Origin: Bordetella petrii
Lineage (GTDB): Bacteria; Pseudomonadota; Gammaproteobacteria; Burkholderiales; Burkholderiaceae_B
Assembly: GCA_017745595.1 (NCBI GenBank)
Contig: WMBV01000021.1
Location: forward strand, 1-64,000
Reading direction: 5' to 3'
DNA: 64,000 bases
Position 1 is the stretch's first letter, and every line of letters begins with the position of its first letter. This document shows, piece by piece, positions 42,893 to 52,251 of this stretch. A program made the position numbers and the translations under genes. The notes beneath the pieces were generated by a model. That model was not told where the DNA came from, ran no database searches, and saw only the letters and a list, made by a program, of their open reading frames with translations.

Positions 42893-43894
42893 ATGAAACA
42901 CGGTTCTTACTCTTGCGCGCGTCGCGTCGCGCTCAAGGCCGCACTGGCGTTTGCGGGGAGCATCAGCTTGTTCCACGGCGCCCAGGTGCAGGCGCAGGAT
43001 GCCTGGCCCAGCCGTCCGATCAAGATTGTTGTGCCGTTCTCGGCGGGCTCGGGTACCGATCTGCTGGCGCGGCTGTCGGCCGAGCATCTCGGCAAGGCGC
43101 TGGGCCAGCCCGTTGTCGTGTACAACAAACCGGGCGCCGACGGCATCCTCGGCACCAAAGAGGTGCTGCGCGCCGAGCCCGACGGCTACACACTCGGATT
43201 CATTCCGTCCAGCCCGATCGTGATGAACCCGGCGATTTACGCCAAGCTGCCGTTCGATCCGATAAAGGACCTGGTACCCGTGTTCAACATGGCCAACGTC
43301 GGACTGGTGCTGGGCGTACAGCCCGACCTGCCGGTCAAGAACGTGGCCGAACTTGTGGCCTACGCCAAGGCCCACCCCGGCAAGCTCAACTTCGCTGCCG
43401 GCTCCACCTTCACACAGTTGGCGGGTGAGCTCTTCAAGTTCTCGACCGGGACCGACATCATGGCCATACCCTACAACGGCACGGCGCCTCAGGTCACGGC
43501 CATGCTGGGCAAAGAGGTCGAGGTGATCTTCGACCCTTTTCTAGGCACGCAGTACATGAAGAACGGCCGCATCCGCCCGTTGGCCGTGACCTCGGCTCAG
43601 CGTTCCAGCGTGCTGCCCGACCTGCCCACGCTGCAAGAGGCGGGCCTGAAAGACTACACGGTCGAAACCTGGATCGGGATGTTCGCGCCCGTCGGCACGC
43701 CCAAGCCCATCGTCGACCGGCTGGATGCCGAGATGCGGAAGATCCTGGCGTTGCCCGAGGTGCGCGCCAAGCTGGCTGATCTGTCCTACGAGCCTGTTCA
43801 AGAAACACAAGAACAGTTCCGTCAGCACATCGCGGCCGACACAGCGCGCTGGAAGCAGACAGTCGCAGACGCCAAATTTCCGATCAAAGAATGA
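42893..43894 (+). CDS. Bug-family (TTT) periplasmic substrate-binding protein
   Basis: This 333-aa protein has a signal peptide (SCARRVALKAALAFAGSISLFHGAQVQA) followed by WPSRPIKIVVPFSAGSGTDLLARLSAEHLG and VYNKPGADGILGTKEVLRAEPDGYTLG. It is the first of two tandem Bug genes, eight bases apart, divergent from the oxoacid dehydrogenase operon. AAAAGGAG precedes the ATG. Confidence 0.88.
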   Translation: MKHGSYSCARRVALKAALAFAGSISLFHGAQVQAQDAWPSRPIKIVVPFSAGSGTDLLARLSAEHLGKALGQPVVVYNKPGADGILGTKEVLRAEPDGYTLGFIPSSPIVMNPAIYAKLPFDPIKDLVPVFNMANVGLVLGVQPDLPVKNVAELVAYAKAHPGKLNFAAGSTFTQLAGELFKFSTGTDIMAIPYNGTAPQVTAMLGKEVEVIFDPFLGTQYMKNGRIRPLAVTSAQRSSVLPDLPTLQEAGLKDYTVETWIGMFAPVGTPKPIVDRLDAEMRKILALPEVRAKLADLSYEPVQETQEQFRQHIAADTARWKQTVADAKFPIKE

Positions 43895-43901
43895 GGCAAC
43901 C

Positions 43902-44900
43902 ATGAACCCATTTCACAATGCGACGGTCTCTCGCTGCGCCACGGGTATGCTCTCCCTGGCTGCGTTCGCCCTGGCCGCGCTGCCGGCGGCCGGCGCCTTC
44001 GCGGCCGACGCTTGGCCATCTAGGCCGATCCGCATGATCGTGCCGCTGGCGGTCGGTGGTGGCACCGACATCGCCACGCGTCTGGTTGCCACTTACCTCG
44101 ACGAGGCCATTGGCCAGCGGGTCGTGGTCGACAACCGCATCGGCGCCAATGGCATCATCGGTGTGGGCGAGGCGGCCCGGGCTCCGGCCGACGGCTACAC
44201 GTTGGTGGTCGGTTCCTCTACCACGATGGCGGCCAACCACTTCATGTACAAGAATCCGACCTTCGATCCGATGAAGGACTTCGTGCCGCTGGCAATGCTG
44301 GGCACGATCGACTTTGCGCTGATGGTGCCCAGCAACGCACCCTACAAAAACGTCCAGGATCTGGTCGCGGCCGCCAAGGCCGAGCCCGGTAAGCTGAATT
44401 ACGGCTTCGGCAGCAGCGCGGCGCTGATCTGTGGCGAGCTCTTCAACATGCTGGCGGGCGTGGACATCGAGAAGGTGGCGTACAAGGGATCGCCCCAGTC
44501 GCTGACCGACCTGGTCGGCGGGCGGATCCAGCTGGTCTGCGATCCGGTGGGCACCAGCCTTCCCCTCATCCAGAGCGGCCAACTTCGACCGCTGGCGGTA
44601 ACCAGCAAGAACCGAAACGGCTTGGCGCCGGACGTGCCCACCATGGCCGAGGCCGGGATCGCGATGGAGTACGAAACCTGGGCCGGCTTTTTCGCGCCGG
44701 CCAACACGCCGCGGGACGTGGTCCAGAAGCTGAGCACCGAGATCGTGAAGATCATGAGCCGACCCGACGTGCAGGCCAAGATCGTCGATACCGGCTTCGT
44801 CCCGCGACAGATCGGCTCGACCGAGTTCGGCGCGATCCATCGCGCCGAGTTCACCCGCTACGAAACGCTGGTCGAGAAGGCCGGGTTGTCGCCTGAGTAA
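43902..44900 (+). CDS. Bug-family (TTT) periplasmic substrate-binding protein
   Basis: This 332-aa protein has its own signal peptide (MLSLAAFALAALPAAGAFA) and the motifs WPSRPIRMIVPLAVGGGTDIATRL and VDNRIGANGIIGVGEAARAPADGYTLV. It differs clearly from the Bug protein just upstream, so this is not a recent tandem duplication. The start is ATG with AGGCAACC upstream. It is co-transcribed with the MmgE/PrpD gene. Confidence 0.88.
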   Translation: MNPFHNATVSRCATGMLSLAAFALAALPAAGAFAADAWPSRPIRMIVPLAVGGGTDIATRLVATYLDEAIGQRVVVDNRIGANGIIGVGEAARAPADGYTLVVGSSTTMAANHFMYKNPTFDPMKDFVPLAMLGTIDFALMVPSNAPYKNVQDLVAAAKAEPGKLNYGFGSSAALICGELFNMLAGVDIEKVAYKGSPQSLTDLVGGRIQLVCDPVGTSLPLIQSGQLRPLAVTSKNRNGLAPDVPTMAEAGIAMEYETWAGFFAPANTPRDVVQKLSTEIVKIMSRPDVQAKIVDTGFVPRQIGSTEFGAIHRAEFTRYETLVEKAGLSPE

Positions 44901-44935
44901 GCACCCGTTCAACCGTCACAGAGGAATCCACGCAA

Positions 44936-46291
44936 ATGTCGCAGCAACAGACTCCCAACCGCATCGACGCAGGCCGCGTCATGATCGGCGCGCTCAGCAC
45001 CCAACTGCATGCCATCGGCTGGCGAGGCCTCGGCGCTTCAGCGCGCGAGAAGCTGCTGCTGTGCCTGTTGGCCAATCTGTCGGTCGCCGTGGCCGGTCGG
45101 CCGGCGCTGCGTCTGCCACGCCCGGCGGCTGGCCGCGGCCATCTGCTGCTGGATGGCGGCGAGACCGCGGGGGCACGCGAAGCCGCGTTCCACAACGCGG
45201 CGCTAATGCACGCGCGCACGCAGGACGATTTCCACCCGATCGGCAACCTGCACATCAGCACCGTGGTGCTGCCAGCGCTATTGGCCGAGGCCGAGCGCTG
45301 CGCACCCTCGGGGCAGGTTTTTCTGGACGCGCTGGCGGTGGGCTATGCGACCACCGTCGGTCTATCGCGCCGCTACTCGCCGATCACCACGCCGCGCGGC
45401 CTGCGCTCCACCTGCCTGTACGCCGGCATGGGCGCGGCGGCGGCCGTGGCGCGACTGCGCGGGCAAGACCCCGCCGCGCTGGGCAACACGCTCGCGCTGG
45501 CCTCACAGTCGGGATTCGGCACCACCCAATGCTGGCGCGACGGCAGCGACGAATACCAATTGCATGTGGCCAACGCCGCCAGCCAGGCGCTGCTGTGCGC
45601 CGAACTGACCGAGGGCGGCGTGGTCGGTGGCGCACATGCACTGGACGGGCCATCCGGCTTCTACCCGGCCTTGGTGGGGCGTACGCCCACGCACGCGGAG
45701 ATCGCGCCGGACTTCGATCCCGACGCCGCCATCGTTGAAACCGTGCTCAAACGCTACCCCGTCAGCGGCATTTGCCAACCGCTGGTACGCCTGGCCGAGC
45801 GCATGGCGCCGCAGTTGCAAGGTCGACGCGCCCAGTCGGTGCGCGTGAGGATGAATCCGTTCGAAATGAACTACCCAGGCACTTTGAACGCCGGGCCGGC
45901 GTTCCGTGCCTTCTCGGACAAGCTGATGAGCGCTCGGTACTGCGTATCGTCGGTGCTGATGCATGGACGGTTCTCGTTTTCGGCCTTTCTGGATCAGGAA
46001 AACACAGCGCTCTCGGCGCTCATTGCGGCGACCGACGTTGTGCCGGACGACGAGCTGGGCGTGCTCAGCTGCCGCATTGCCGTACAACTGGAAGGGGGGG
46101 TCAGACTGGATGGCGAACTGATCGACGGCGGCCGCGAACTGGCGATGGATGGGGCTTCGATCGAACGCTGGGGCGAAGACCTCTGGCTAGAGGCCGGCCG
46201 CAGCCCGGCAGACTTTGCGCGCTGCGCGGCCGCAGTGTCCGCGCTGCCGCAAACCGACTTCTCGCGGCTGCGCGACGCTCTGGCATGGTAG
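44936..46291 (+). CDS. MmgE/PrpD family protein
   Basis: This 451-aa protein of the MmgE/PrpD fold has REAAFHNAALMHARTQDDFHPIGNLHISTVVLPALLA, which carries the His/Asp segment of the active site (TQDDFHP). Also present are YAGMGAAAAVARLRGQDPAALGNTLALASQSGFGT and KRYPVSGICQP. It may dehydrate or isomerise a polycarboxylate imported with the help of the two Bug proteins. It differs from the MmgE/PrpD protein at 22227 over most of its length. Confidence 0.82.
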   Translation: MSQQQTPNRIDAGRVMIGALSTQLHAIGWRGLGASAREKLLLCLLANLSVAVAGRPALRLPRPAAGRGHLLLDGGETAGAREAAFHNAALMHARTQDDFHPIGNLHISTVVLPALLAEAERCAPSGQVFLDALAVGYATTVGLSRRYSPITTPRGLRSTCLYAGMGAAAAVARLRGQDPAALGNTLALASQSGFGTTQCWRDGSDEYQLHVANAASQALLCAELTEGGVVGGAHALDGPSGFYPALVGRTPTHAEIAPDFDPDAAIVETVLKRYPVSGICQPLVRLAERMAPQLQGRRAQSVRVRMNPFEMNYPGTLNAGPAFRAFSDKLMSARYCVSSVLMHGRFSFSAFLDQENTALSALIAATDVVPDDELGVLSCRIAVQLEGGVRLDGELIDGGRELAMDGASIERWGEDLWLEAGRSPADFARCAAAVSALPQTDFSRLRDALAW

Positions 46292-46314
46292 TCGCGCGAC
46301 GGCCTACTTTCCAG

Positions 46315-46749
46315 CTAGCCTGGGTAGCGCAGGTGGATCAGGGGATAAGGTCGCCCCTGTGAATCCACCTCCGAACGTCCAGTTTCAACGAACCCGATCC
46401 GTTGATAGAAGCCAACAGCTTGAGAATTCTGCATATTGACGTCAGTGCTCAATGCCCCATGCAGCGACAAGCCATGCTGCAACAATTGGCGAGCGATACC
46501 TTTTCCACGGACATCGGGATCGATGAAGAGCGCCTCCATATGTGTCCCATCGATCAGCATGAAGCCTTGGGGATGGTCATTTTCATCGACTGCAGTCACT
46601 GGCGCATGAGGCAGAAAACCACACACTTCGGCATCAATGGCCTTTCGATCGTCGGCACTGAGAAAGTGATGGGTGGCGTCCACGGAGCGCCGCCAAAGGT
46701 CAACGAGAACGGGGCCATCTTCAGGGCGTGATCTGCGCAATGTGTACAT
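46315..46749 (-). CDS. yjaB: YjaB-like GNAT acetyltransferase
   Basis: This 144-aa GNAT protein is close to E. coli YjaB. Shared features are YTLRRSRPEDGPVLVDLWRRSVDATHHFLS, GFMLIDGTHMEALFIDPDVRGKGIARQLL and VNMQNSQAVGFYQRIGFVETGRSEVD-GRPYPLIHL. It would acetylate an unknown amine using acetyl-CoA. I place the start at the ATG after GAAGGTCGCT. The next 210 nt are A+T-rich and contain a nested hairpin around 46873-46900 but no gene I can support. Confidence 0.86.
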   Translation of the reverse strand: MYTLRRSRPEDGPVLVDLWRRSVDATHHFLSADDRKAIDAEVCGFLPHAPVTAVDENDHPQGFMLIDGTHMEALFIDPDVRGKGIARQLLQHGLSLHGALSTDVNMQNSQAVGFYQRIGFVETGRSEVDSQGRPYPLIHLRYPG

Positions 46750-46959
46750 AGCGACCTTCAAACAATTTAGATTTAGGTGAAATATGCCTGTTCACGAACA
46801 AAGCATATTGCTCAAACCAATAAACGAAGGCGTCAGAGATTGACAGTTATATCGGAACCCGTATGCGTAGCAATTCGAGCATTTATGCTCTCTGTCGAAT
46901 CCTGCATGGTTTGTCGGCTGCCCTAGCGGCGCTGCGACAGCAACATGCGCAGATAGGCC

Positions 46960-48045
46960 CTACGCCGCAATGGCCTGGGCCAGCTTCTGGATGGACAGCG
47001 GCGCGCAGCCCTCGGCATCGTTGCTGACCGTCACGTAGGCCGGCTGGCCCGCGCCCGTGATCCCACGGATCGTGCGCGCCAGCACCGCGCGAGTAGGAAG
47101 ATCCTCGCTAAGAATGGCATTGAACGGATCGTGCTTTTTCTGCGCGTCGGCATAACCATACGCGCCGAAAATGCGGTTCAGATTCCACCGGCAGATCAGC
47201 GGCCCCGGCCATAGCGCGCGCAGCATCGGCAGTTGCTCTTCGATCGGCGGCATCTTGCCATGCAAGCCCAGGCAGAAAGTAGCCCCATGCGCCTTGAGCG
47301 TATCAACCAGCGCCTGGCCGAGTAGTTCAGGGTCCCGTACTTCCACCGCGACGATCACGGTGCCATGCGCGGACAAAGCCTCCCGAACAGCCGCCAGCAT
47401 GCGGCCCAGCTTCTCAAACAGCGTTGCGGGGCGGCTCAGCCATCCCCAAGGCAGAGGACTCAGCTGAAACACCAGAACGCCAAGTTTGGCGCCCAGGCCT
47501 TCGAGCGCCGGCCGCACAAATTCCTGGATGGCCAGCGGCGGATCGAGAAAAACCGGGTTGACCTCGCGCGCCCTGCCTTCTTCGCTACGCACCTGGGCGT
47601 CGGTAATGCTGGCGGGACATTTGACGACGAAACGGAAGTCGTCATCGACCTGCCCCGCATAGGCGGCATACTGGCTTGCCGTCAACGGGCGCCAGAACGT
47701 GCGGTCCACACAGACCGTGCGCAAAAGCGGATGCTGACGGTAGGCGCCAAGCCCGTGTTTGGACAACGTGCTCGAATCGTATTCGCCATCCCAAACCAGC
47801 CCTTCCCAGCCCGGGTATGACCAAGTAGAAACGCCAAAGCGCAACTGCGCCGGAAGCTGCCGCGCGAGCGCGCTCCACTCCCGCGCCCCAGGAGCAGGAA
47901 GCACCTTGGCCATGTCCCGAAGGGCCGAAACCTCCGGATTCGCACTACGGACCGCAGGGTTCGAGGAGTCGGTCGAAGGTTGAAGAAGCGCATCGCCGAA
48001 AAGATCGTCTTGCATACTTGTCATACTGGCACGGAGATGGGTCAT
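46960..48045 (-). CDS. DUF72 family protein (YecE-like)
   Basis: This 361-aa TIM-barrel protein belongs to DUF72. Signatures are LRFGVSTWSYPGWEGLVW, FVVKCPASITD, VFQLSPLPWGW, VAVEVRDPELLGQALVDTLKAHG and PLICRWNLNRIFGAYGYADAQKKH. The function of the family is not settled. The N-terminal 60 residues are variable; starts at residues 8 and 11 are equally possible. It is a single gene between the yjaB-like gene and the hipA gene. Confidence 0.85.
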   Translation of the reverse strand: MTHLRASMTSMQDDLFGDALLQPSTDSSNPAVRSANPEVSALRDMAKVLPAPGAREWSALARQLPAQLRFGVSTWSYPGWEGLVWDGEYDSSTLSKHGLGAYRQHPLLRTVCVDRTFWRPLTASQYAAYAGQVDDDFRFVVKCPASITDAQVRSEEGRAREVNPVFLDPPLAIQEFVRPALEGLGAKLGVLVFQLSPLPWGWLSRPATLFEKLGRMLAAVREALSAHGTVIVAVEVRDPELLGQALVDTLKAHGATFCLGLHGKMPPIEEQLPMLRALWPGPLICRWNLNRIFGAYGYADAQKKHDPFNAILSEDLPTRAVLARTIRGITGAGQPAYVTVSNDAEGCAPLSIQKLAQAIAA

Positions 48046-48161
48046 CCACTCAAATTCACATTCAGTGACTGCTGTCGGAAACTACGCAGCGATCGCTTCT
48101 GGCCGATCATTGAAACTCAATCACTTAGGCTTACTCCCCAAGGGGTTGGATAGTACAAGCC

Positions 48162-49388
48162 CTATGCAAATGCTGGCTCAAAATCCACTAGATCAGTACC
48201 CCGCATGCCCAATCCTTTGGCCAGAAGGCGCCAGCTACCCACTGCCTGAGCCACCTCAGTCCAGATCGCGGTTGCTTCCTCTGCATCCAATCTGAAGTAA
48301 GGCGCTCCTTCCATCAGTATGTGCCGACTGTCGATCGGTCCGGAATCCTCGGTCAACCATGTCTTGCTCTCGCGACGATCGCCAGGCATCGGATTGAGGT
48401 CGAACGCTGGCGACAGACGCCATCCATGGTTGCGCGCGTCATAAAGAAACCCGGTATTACGCAAGTGGTCATCGGTATTGCAGATCAGAAAATTGAAGAC
48501 CAGTCGGCGCCACAATTGATGGATGTCGGCAATTGGGTTGGCGCCTTCCTGCAGCAGAACGTCCACCAGTTCCGTATAGGCATGCGTCGTGTCGCGGCCA
48601 TCGGACTGCAGCATCGTCGCGGCGGACACGTAGGGAATACGGCCGCCATCATCGGTGCGGTCGAACCGCCTAATGATGGCTACCGCTGTCTTATTGATTA
48701 CCTCCACACGCGCCGCTGCCACATTGATGCCTGCCGTGGCAGCAAGATGCATGGCCAGAACTTCGCCTCTAATCACGTCGCGCTTGTCCGCCTGGCTGGG
48801 AAACTTGCCCAAGGCCAAACGACCGTCCGTATCTCGAACGGTCGACTTGGGCCGGGCCCCGCCCAACGAGGTGCCCTGCCCAAGCAGATATTGCAAGTCC
48901 TGCGCGCTCTCCATACCCGCCTCTAACGCGCGGGCCGCTTGCACGACTTTATCCAGCTCCACTAACGGCGGCACGTGCCAATGCGCCCCGCCTGAGCGCA
49001 AATAGACGTTGGCTTGAGGATCAAAAAGTCGCAGCGCGCCGACACGAGCCTCGTCATCCACCCACATCAAGAAGTCGACAGGCTCCAGCGCAGGCGTCTC
49101 GCGGTCGTGCTGCCGTAACCTCGCATGCGCACGCCGAATCACGCGTTCGCCCCACGAGTCTGGCGCAGTGTCCTCCAGCGCGCGAAAGAACACCTGCTGA
49201 GGATGTTGAACACTCAGGACTGGCTGCAGGTCGGGCGATAGCGTGAAGAATCGCGAATCCTGCAACCAACGTTCGTCGTAGCTAAATGCGCTGCGCTTAC
49301 CGCTACCCAGATGCAACCGCCCTACAACTCGGCCGCCGGAACCCAGATGCACTTCTAGATTTTGACGCTTGAATGACTTGGTAGCCAT
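48162..49388 (-). CDS. hipA: HipA-family serine/threonine kinase toxin
   Basis: This 408-aa HipA kinase looks intact. It has the phosphate-binding loop GQGTSLGGARPKSTV and the lysine in LALGKFPS. The catalytic loop is NFLICNTDDHLRNTGFL (catalytic Asp and Asn), and the metal-binding Asp is in LSPAFDLNP. Such toxins phosphorylate tRNA synthetases (GltX in E. coli) and induce dormancy. The ATG overlaps the antitoxin stop (ATGA), giving the usual coupled hipB-hipA order. Confidence 0.9.
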   Translation of the reverse strand: MATKSFKRQNLEVHLGSGGRVVGRLHLGSGKRSAFSYDERWLQDSRFFTLSPDLQPVLSVQHPQQVFFRALEDTAPDSWGERVIRRAHARLRQHDRETPALEPVDFLMWVDDEARVGALRLFDPQANVYLRSGGAHWHVPPLVELDKVVQAARALEAGMESAQDLQYLLGQGTSLGGARPKSTVRDTDGRLALGKFPSQADKRDVIRGEVLAMHLAATAGINVAAARVEVINKTAVAIIRRFDRTDDGGRIPYVSAATMLQSDGRDTTHAYTELVDVLLQEGANPIADIHQLWRRLVFNFLICNTDDHLRNTGFLYDARNHGWRLSPAFDLNPMPGDRRESKTWLTEDSGPIDSRHILMEGAPYFRLDAEEATAIWTEVAQAVGSWRLLAKGLGMRGTDLVDFEPAFA

Positions 49389-49801
49389 CAAAAGCCCTCC
49401 AACTCATCGGTGTCATCGGCGGCGCTCGCTTTGGCAGCAGTGGGACTCTCAGCTCGTGATTTGCTACCGCGAGACGTCCGCACCCGTTGCGGCAACTGTT
49501 CCCGCACCAACTCCATCCCCAGCACGTCATTCTCCATTGCCATCACCTGTACCACGGCCTCAAGGCGGCCGAGTACCTGCAACGCCCGCAGAAAGGTATG
49601 CAAGGCAGTGCCGGGATAACCGTCTTCCATGCGTCTGACGGTGCTCAGTGACGTGCCGATACGCTGGGCCAGGTCTTCCTGGCTTAATCGGCGCATACGA
49701 CGTGCAGTCGAGATGTCCTGCCCAAGACGATGCAACGCGCGCTCAACAGGCCGCGGCAGCGCAACCCGCGCGCCAGAACGTTTTTTCTCGGAAGGCAGCA
49801 T
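49388..49801 (-). CDS. hipB: HipB-like XRE-family antitoxin
   Basis: This 137-aa protein has an XRE HTH (LGQDISTARRMRRLSQEDLAQRIGTSLSTVRRMEDGYPG). A C-terminal extension of about 55 residues (SKSRAESPTAAKASAADDTDELEGF at the end) is charged and flexible and could neutralise HipA. It is longer than E. coli HipB (88 aa). It would repress its own promoter in the A+T-rich region just upstream. Confidence 0.85.
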   Translation of the reverse strand: MLPSEKKRSGARVALPRPVERALHRLGQDISTARRMRRLSQEDLAQRIGTSLSTVRRMEDGYPGTALHTFLRALQVLGRLEAVVQVMAMENDVLGMELVREQLPQRVRTSRGSKSRAESPTAAKASAADDTDELEGF

Positions 49802-49842
49802 GCTTGTATTTGCTCAGATGTGCTTGGAAACAGCTTCTATGC

Positions 49843-49942
49843 ATTCATATTTGAGCATATACGTAAAATCATGGCCAATCAAATATTTTCTTTATAAGAA
49901 TCCATATATGAATATTAAATTCAAATTTAATTCATATTTGAG
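49843..49942. promoter_or_regulatory. HipBA promoter region with repeats (candidate autoregulation sites)
   Basis: This markedly A+T-rich stretch contains two perfect copies of ATTCATATTTGAG (49843-49855 and 49930-49942), 87 bp apart. A palindrome ATTAAAT-TCAA-ATTTAAT (49914-49931) abuts the second copy. These are candidate HipB sites; whether HipB binds here is inference. Confidence 0.45.
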
Positions 49943-50057
49943 GTTTTATGTATGAAAAGCCTCCAAGCTGCAGTTGGCCGGAAGTGGCTGGATGAGCACC
50001 GTCTCAGCCAATTCGACGCAACCATTCAATGGGCATGGCGATATAGGCGGGGCGTCG

Positions 50058-50699
50058 CTACGCCTCCCGCACGGCGCAGACCGCGTCTAGCGCCGCCTGT
50101 ACGCCGTGAAACGGTCGGCACTTGTTTCCCACTAATTCGGCAGATTCCGCCATCCATGGATGAGCGTAGGCCACAACATCAAAGCCTTGGGCATACGCCT
50201 CATTCGCCTGCTGCGCACATGCCGCCAGACATGCTGCTTGTCTGCCTTCCTGATAAAGCGCCCAGGCGCCGGGGATCAACTGAACCGTCACACGAGCGCC
50301 AGTGGTGGCCGCATAGTGTTCGAAGAGCGCCCGGTTCGGGGCAACGCTTGATTCCACCGCACAGAGTACGGCAAGGTTTCTGCCAGCGCGAGACGCCGCT
50401 TTAGCCAAAGCCGCATCTACCCGGATGATGGGAACGGAGGGGGCTTCCATGGTGTCGACTGCGGGGCCAAGCGTCGCGCACGTCACGATTACCGCGTCGG
50501 CCTCGACCATCAAGTCCCGCAGCGCTTCGTGGACCAGACCGTGCGCGCCGCAGCCTGGTGCTGACTGCTGCGCCATTGCATGCCGAAGGTCCTCGCGAGT
50601 CGCATGACGAATTTGATCTGATGACCAGCCTGCTTTCACCGCCGCGATTCCAAAGATCGTCTCGTTACTATCTATCGTGTGCAAAAACGAGATTTTCAT
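50058..50699 (-). CDS. Aspartate/glutamate racemase-family protein
   Basis: This 213-aa protein has the Asp/Glu/hydantoin racemase fold. The first cysteine lies in VTCATLGPAVD (usual T-C-x-x) and the second half repeats with DVVAYAHPWMAESA, where the second catalytic cysteine of the family would be expected but is replaced by His/Pro. The enzyme may therefore not be a two-base racemase. A dyad (50711-50730) lies 12 nt upstream of the ATG. Confidence 0.75.
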   Translation of the reverse strand: MKISFLHTIDSNETIFGIAAVKAGWSSDQIRHATREDLRHAMAQQSAPGCGAHGLVHEALRDLMVEADAVIVTCATLGPAVDTMEAPSVPIIRVDAALAKAASRAGRNLAVLCAVESSVAPNRALFEHYAATTGARVTVQLIPGAWALYQEGRQAACLAACAQQANEAYAQGFDVVAYAHPWMAESAELVGNKCRPFHGVQAALDAVCAVREA

Positions 50700-50710
50700 G
50701 TGGCCAATCC

Positions 50711-50730
50711 TTTCGAAGTGAGGTTCGAAA
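50711..50730. promoter_or_regulatory. Dyad upstream of the racemase-like gene
   Basis: TTTCGAA-N6-TTCGAAA, a perfect 7-bp inverted repeat just upstream of the minus-strand ATG. It could be an operator or leader hairpin. I see no gene in the rest of 50700-51057; open frames there are shadows of the adjacent CoA-transferase gene. Confidence 0.4.
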
Positions 50731-51057
50731 CGGATTGTTCTAGTGGCGTCGTGTCGCAGCAAGACCATTGGCAATACTGGTATCGACAGTTCTCCCTCAA
50801 CGCGGGTCGCAAGCTTTTAGCAACAACAATGGAGAGTCGGGCTTCCCTGATCTCAGCGGCATCAGGAAGAAAAAACATCGCTGAAACTCAACGTGGACTT
50901 ACTTCCCAAAGTGACAAGATAAGTGTGACGCGTGATTTGGAGCGGGTGCCGAGCATGCGAATTCAGACTTGGAACAACTATTCCGGCGCGTGGCGTTCAA
51001 CGTCTCGGTTGGCACGCCGAGGCCAGCGGCAATCGCGCGCTGCTGGCGCGCGAAGGC

Positions 51058-52251
51058 CTATTGGCGCGGCAAGGCTGCCGGCGCGGCCGCCAGGTCGCCC
51101 AGGATGGCTTCGGTGTGTTCTCCCAGCCGCGGCGCCATCGCGCCGGCCCGGGGTGGCGTGGCGGACCAGCGCGCCGCCGGCGCCAAGCCTCGGTACCAGT
51201 TGCCCGCGGCATCCTGGTAGCGTTGCACCACGCCATGGACGGGCTGCTCCAGCCGCGCGATCAGGGCATCCAGGCTGGGCGCCTCGGCGGCCGGGATGTC
51301 GGCCTCGCGCAGCAGCGCGAGCCAGGTCTCGGTGCTGCGCAGCGCCATTTGCTCGTCGACGAAGGCGTACACCTCGTCGATATGGCGCGTCCGGCTGGCC
51401 ATGCTGCGAAAGCGCGGGTCGGTGTCCCACAGATCGCCGGCCCCGGCAAGGCGCAGGAAGGCTTCCCAGTGCCGGTCGGTATAGACGATGGTGCTGATCC
51501 AACCGTCCAGGGTCTTGTAGGGACGCCGGTAACGCGACAGCAGGCGCGGGTTGCCGGCCGGCCCCAGCGGCGGCTCGTAAGTGGCGGCTCCCAGGTGGTC
51601 GGCCAGCACGAACGACGCCATGGTCTCGTACATGGGGATCTCGATGCGCTGGCCCGCGCCGTCGCGCGCACGCTGCAGCAGCGCGGCCAGCACCGTCTGG
51701 GCGGCGAACAGGCCCATGGTCTTGTCCGCCAGGTTCAGGGGCAGGTACTGGGGCGTGCCGCCGGTGGCCCGGGCCACCAGGTCGGGCAGGGCCACCATGC
51801 CCTGGATCAGGTCGTCGTAGGCCGGACGGCCGGCGTCGGGGCCGTCCTCGGCGAAGCCCGACAGGGCCACGTAGACCAGTCGAGGGTTGTAGCCGCGCAG
51901 CGTGTCCCAGTCCAGGCCCAGCTTCTGCAAGGCCCTGGCGCGCATGTTGGTAATGAACACGTCCGAGCCGGCGACCGCCCGGCGCAGGGCCTGGCCCGAT
52001 TCCGGCGCCTTCAGGTCCAGGCACAGGCTGCGCTTGCCTCGATTCAGGTTCAGGAACACCGGTCCCATGCCGGGTTCGCGGGCCGGCCCCATCTGGCGCA
52101 TGATGTCGCCTTCCGGCGATTCCAGCTTGATGACGTCGGCGCCGTATTCGGCCAGCATCTGCGTCGCGTAGGGCCCCATGATCACGCTGGTGAGGTCCAG
52201 CACGCGTACGCCGCTCAATGGAAGATTGCCCATGCCTGCCACCTGCGTCAT
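51058..52251 (-). CDS. CaiB/BaiF family III CoA-transferase
   Basis: This protein of about 397 aa starts MTQVAGMGNLPLSGVRVLDLTSVIMGPYATQMLAEYGADVIKLESPEGD and has LNLNRGKRSLCLDLKA, FITNMRARALQKLGL and the catalytic-Asp segment AYDDLIQGMVALPDL. It resembles the protein at 41423 but is a separate homologue with different regulation. The ATG overlaps the stop of the Bug gene upstream (ATGA), so it is co-translated with it. Confidence 0.88.
   Translation of the reverse strand: MTQVAGMGNLPLSGVRVLDLTSVIMGPYATQMLAEYGADVIKLESPEGDIMRQMGPAREPGMGPVFLNLNRGKRSLCLDLKAPESGQALRRAVAGSDVFITNMRARALQKLGLDWDTLRGYNPRLVYVALSGFAEDGPDAGRPAYDDLIQGMVALPDLVARATGGTPQYLPLNLADKTMGLFAAQTVLAALLQRARDGAGQRIEIPMYETMASFVLADHLGAATYEPPLGPAGNPRLLSRYRRPYKTLDGWISTIVYTDRHWEAFLRLAGAGDLWDTDPRFRSMASRTRHIDEVYAFVDEQMALRSTETWLALLREADIPAAEAPSLDALIARLEQPVHGVVQRYQDAAGNWYRGLAPAARWSATPPRAGAMAPRLGEHTEAILGDLAAAPAALPRQ

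Noticed and set aside
42893-44900. Recent tandem duplication of Bug genes
   Set aside because: The two proteins share only family-level motifs and differ in most positions, so they are old paralogues or were brought together.
49952-50404. Possible gene after the HipBA promoter region (150 codons)
   Set aside because: Most of it is antisense to the racemase-like gene. Only the first 30 codons lie in free DNA and they match nothing I know.
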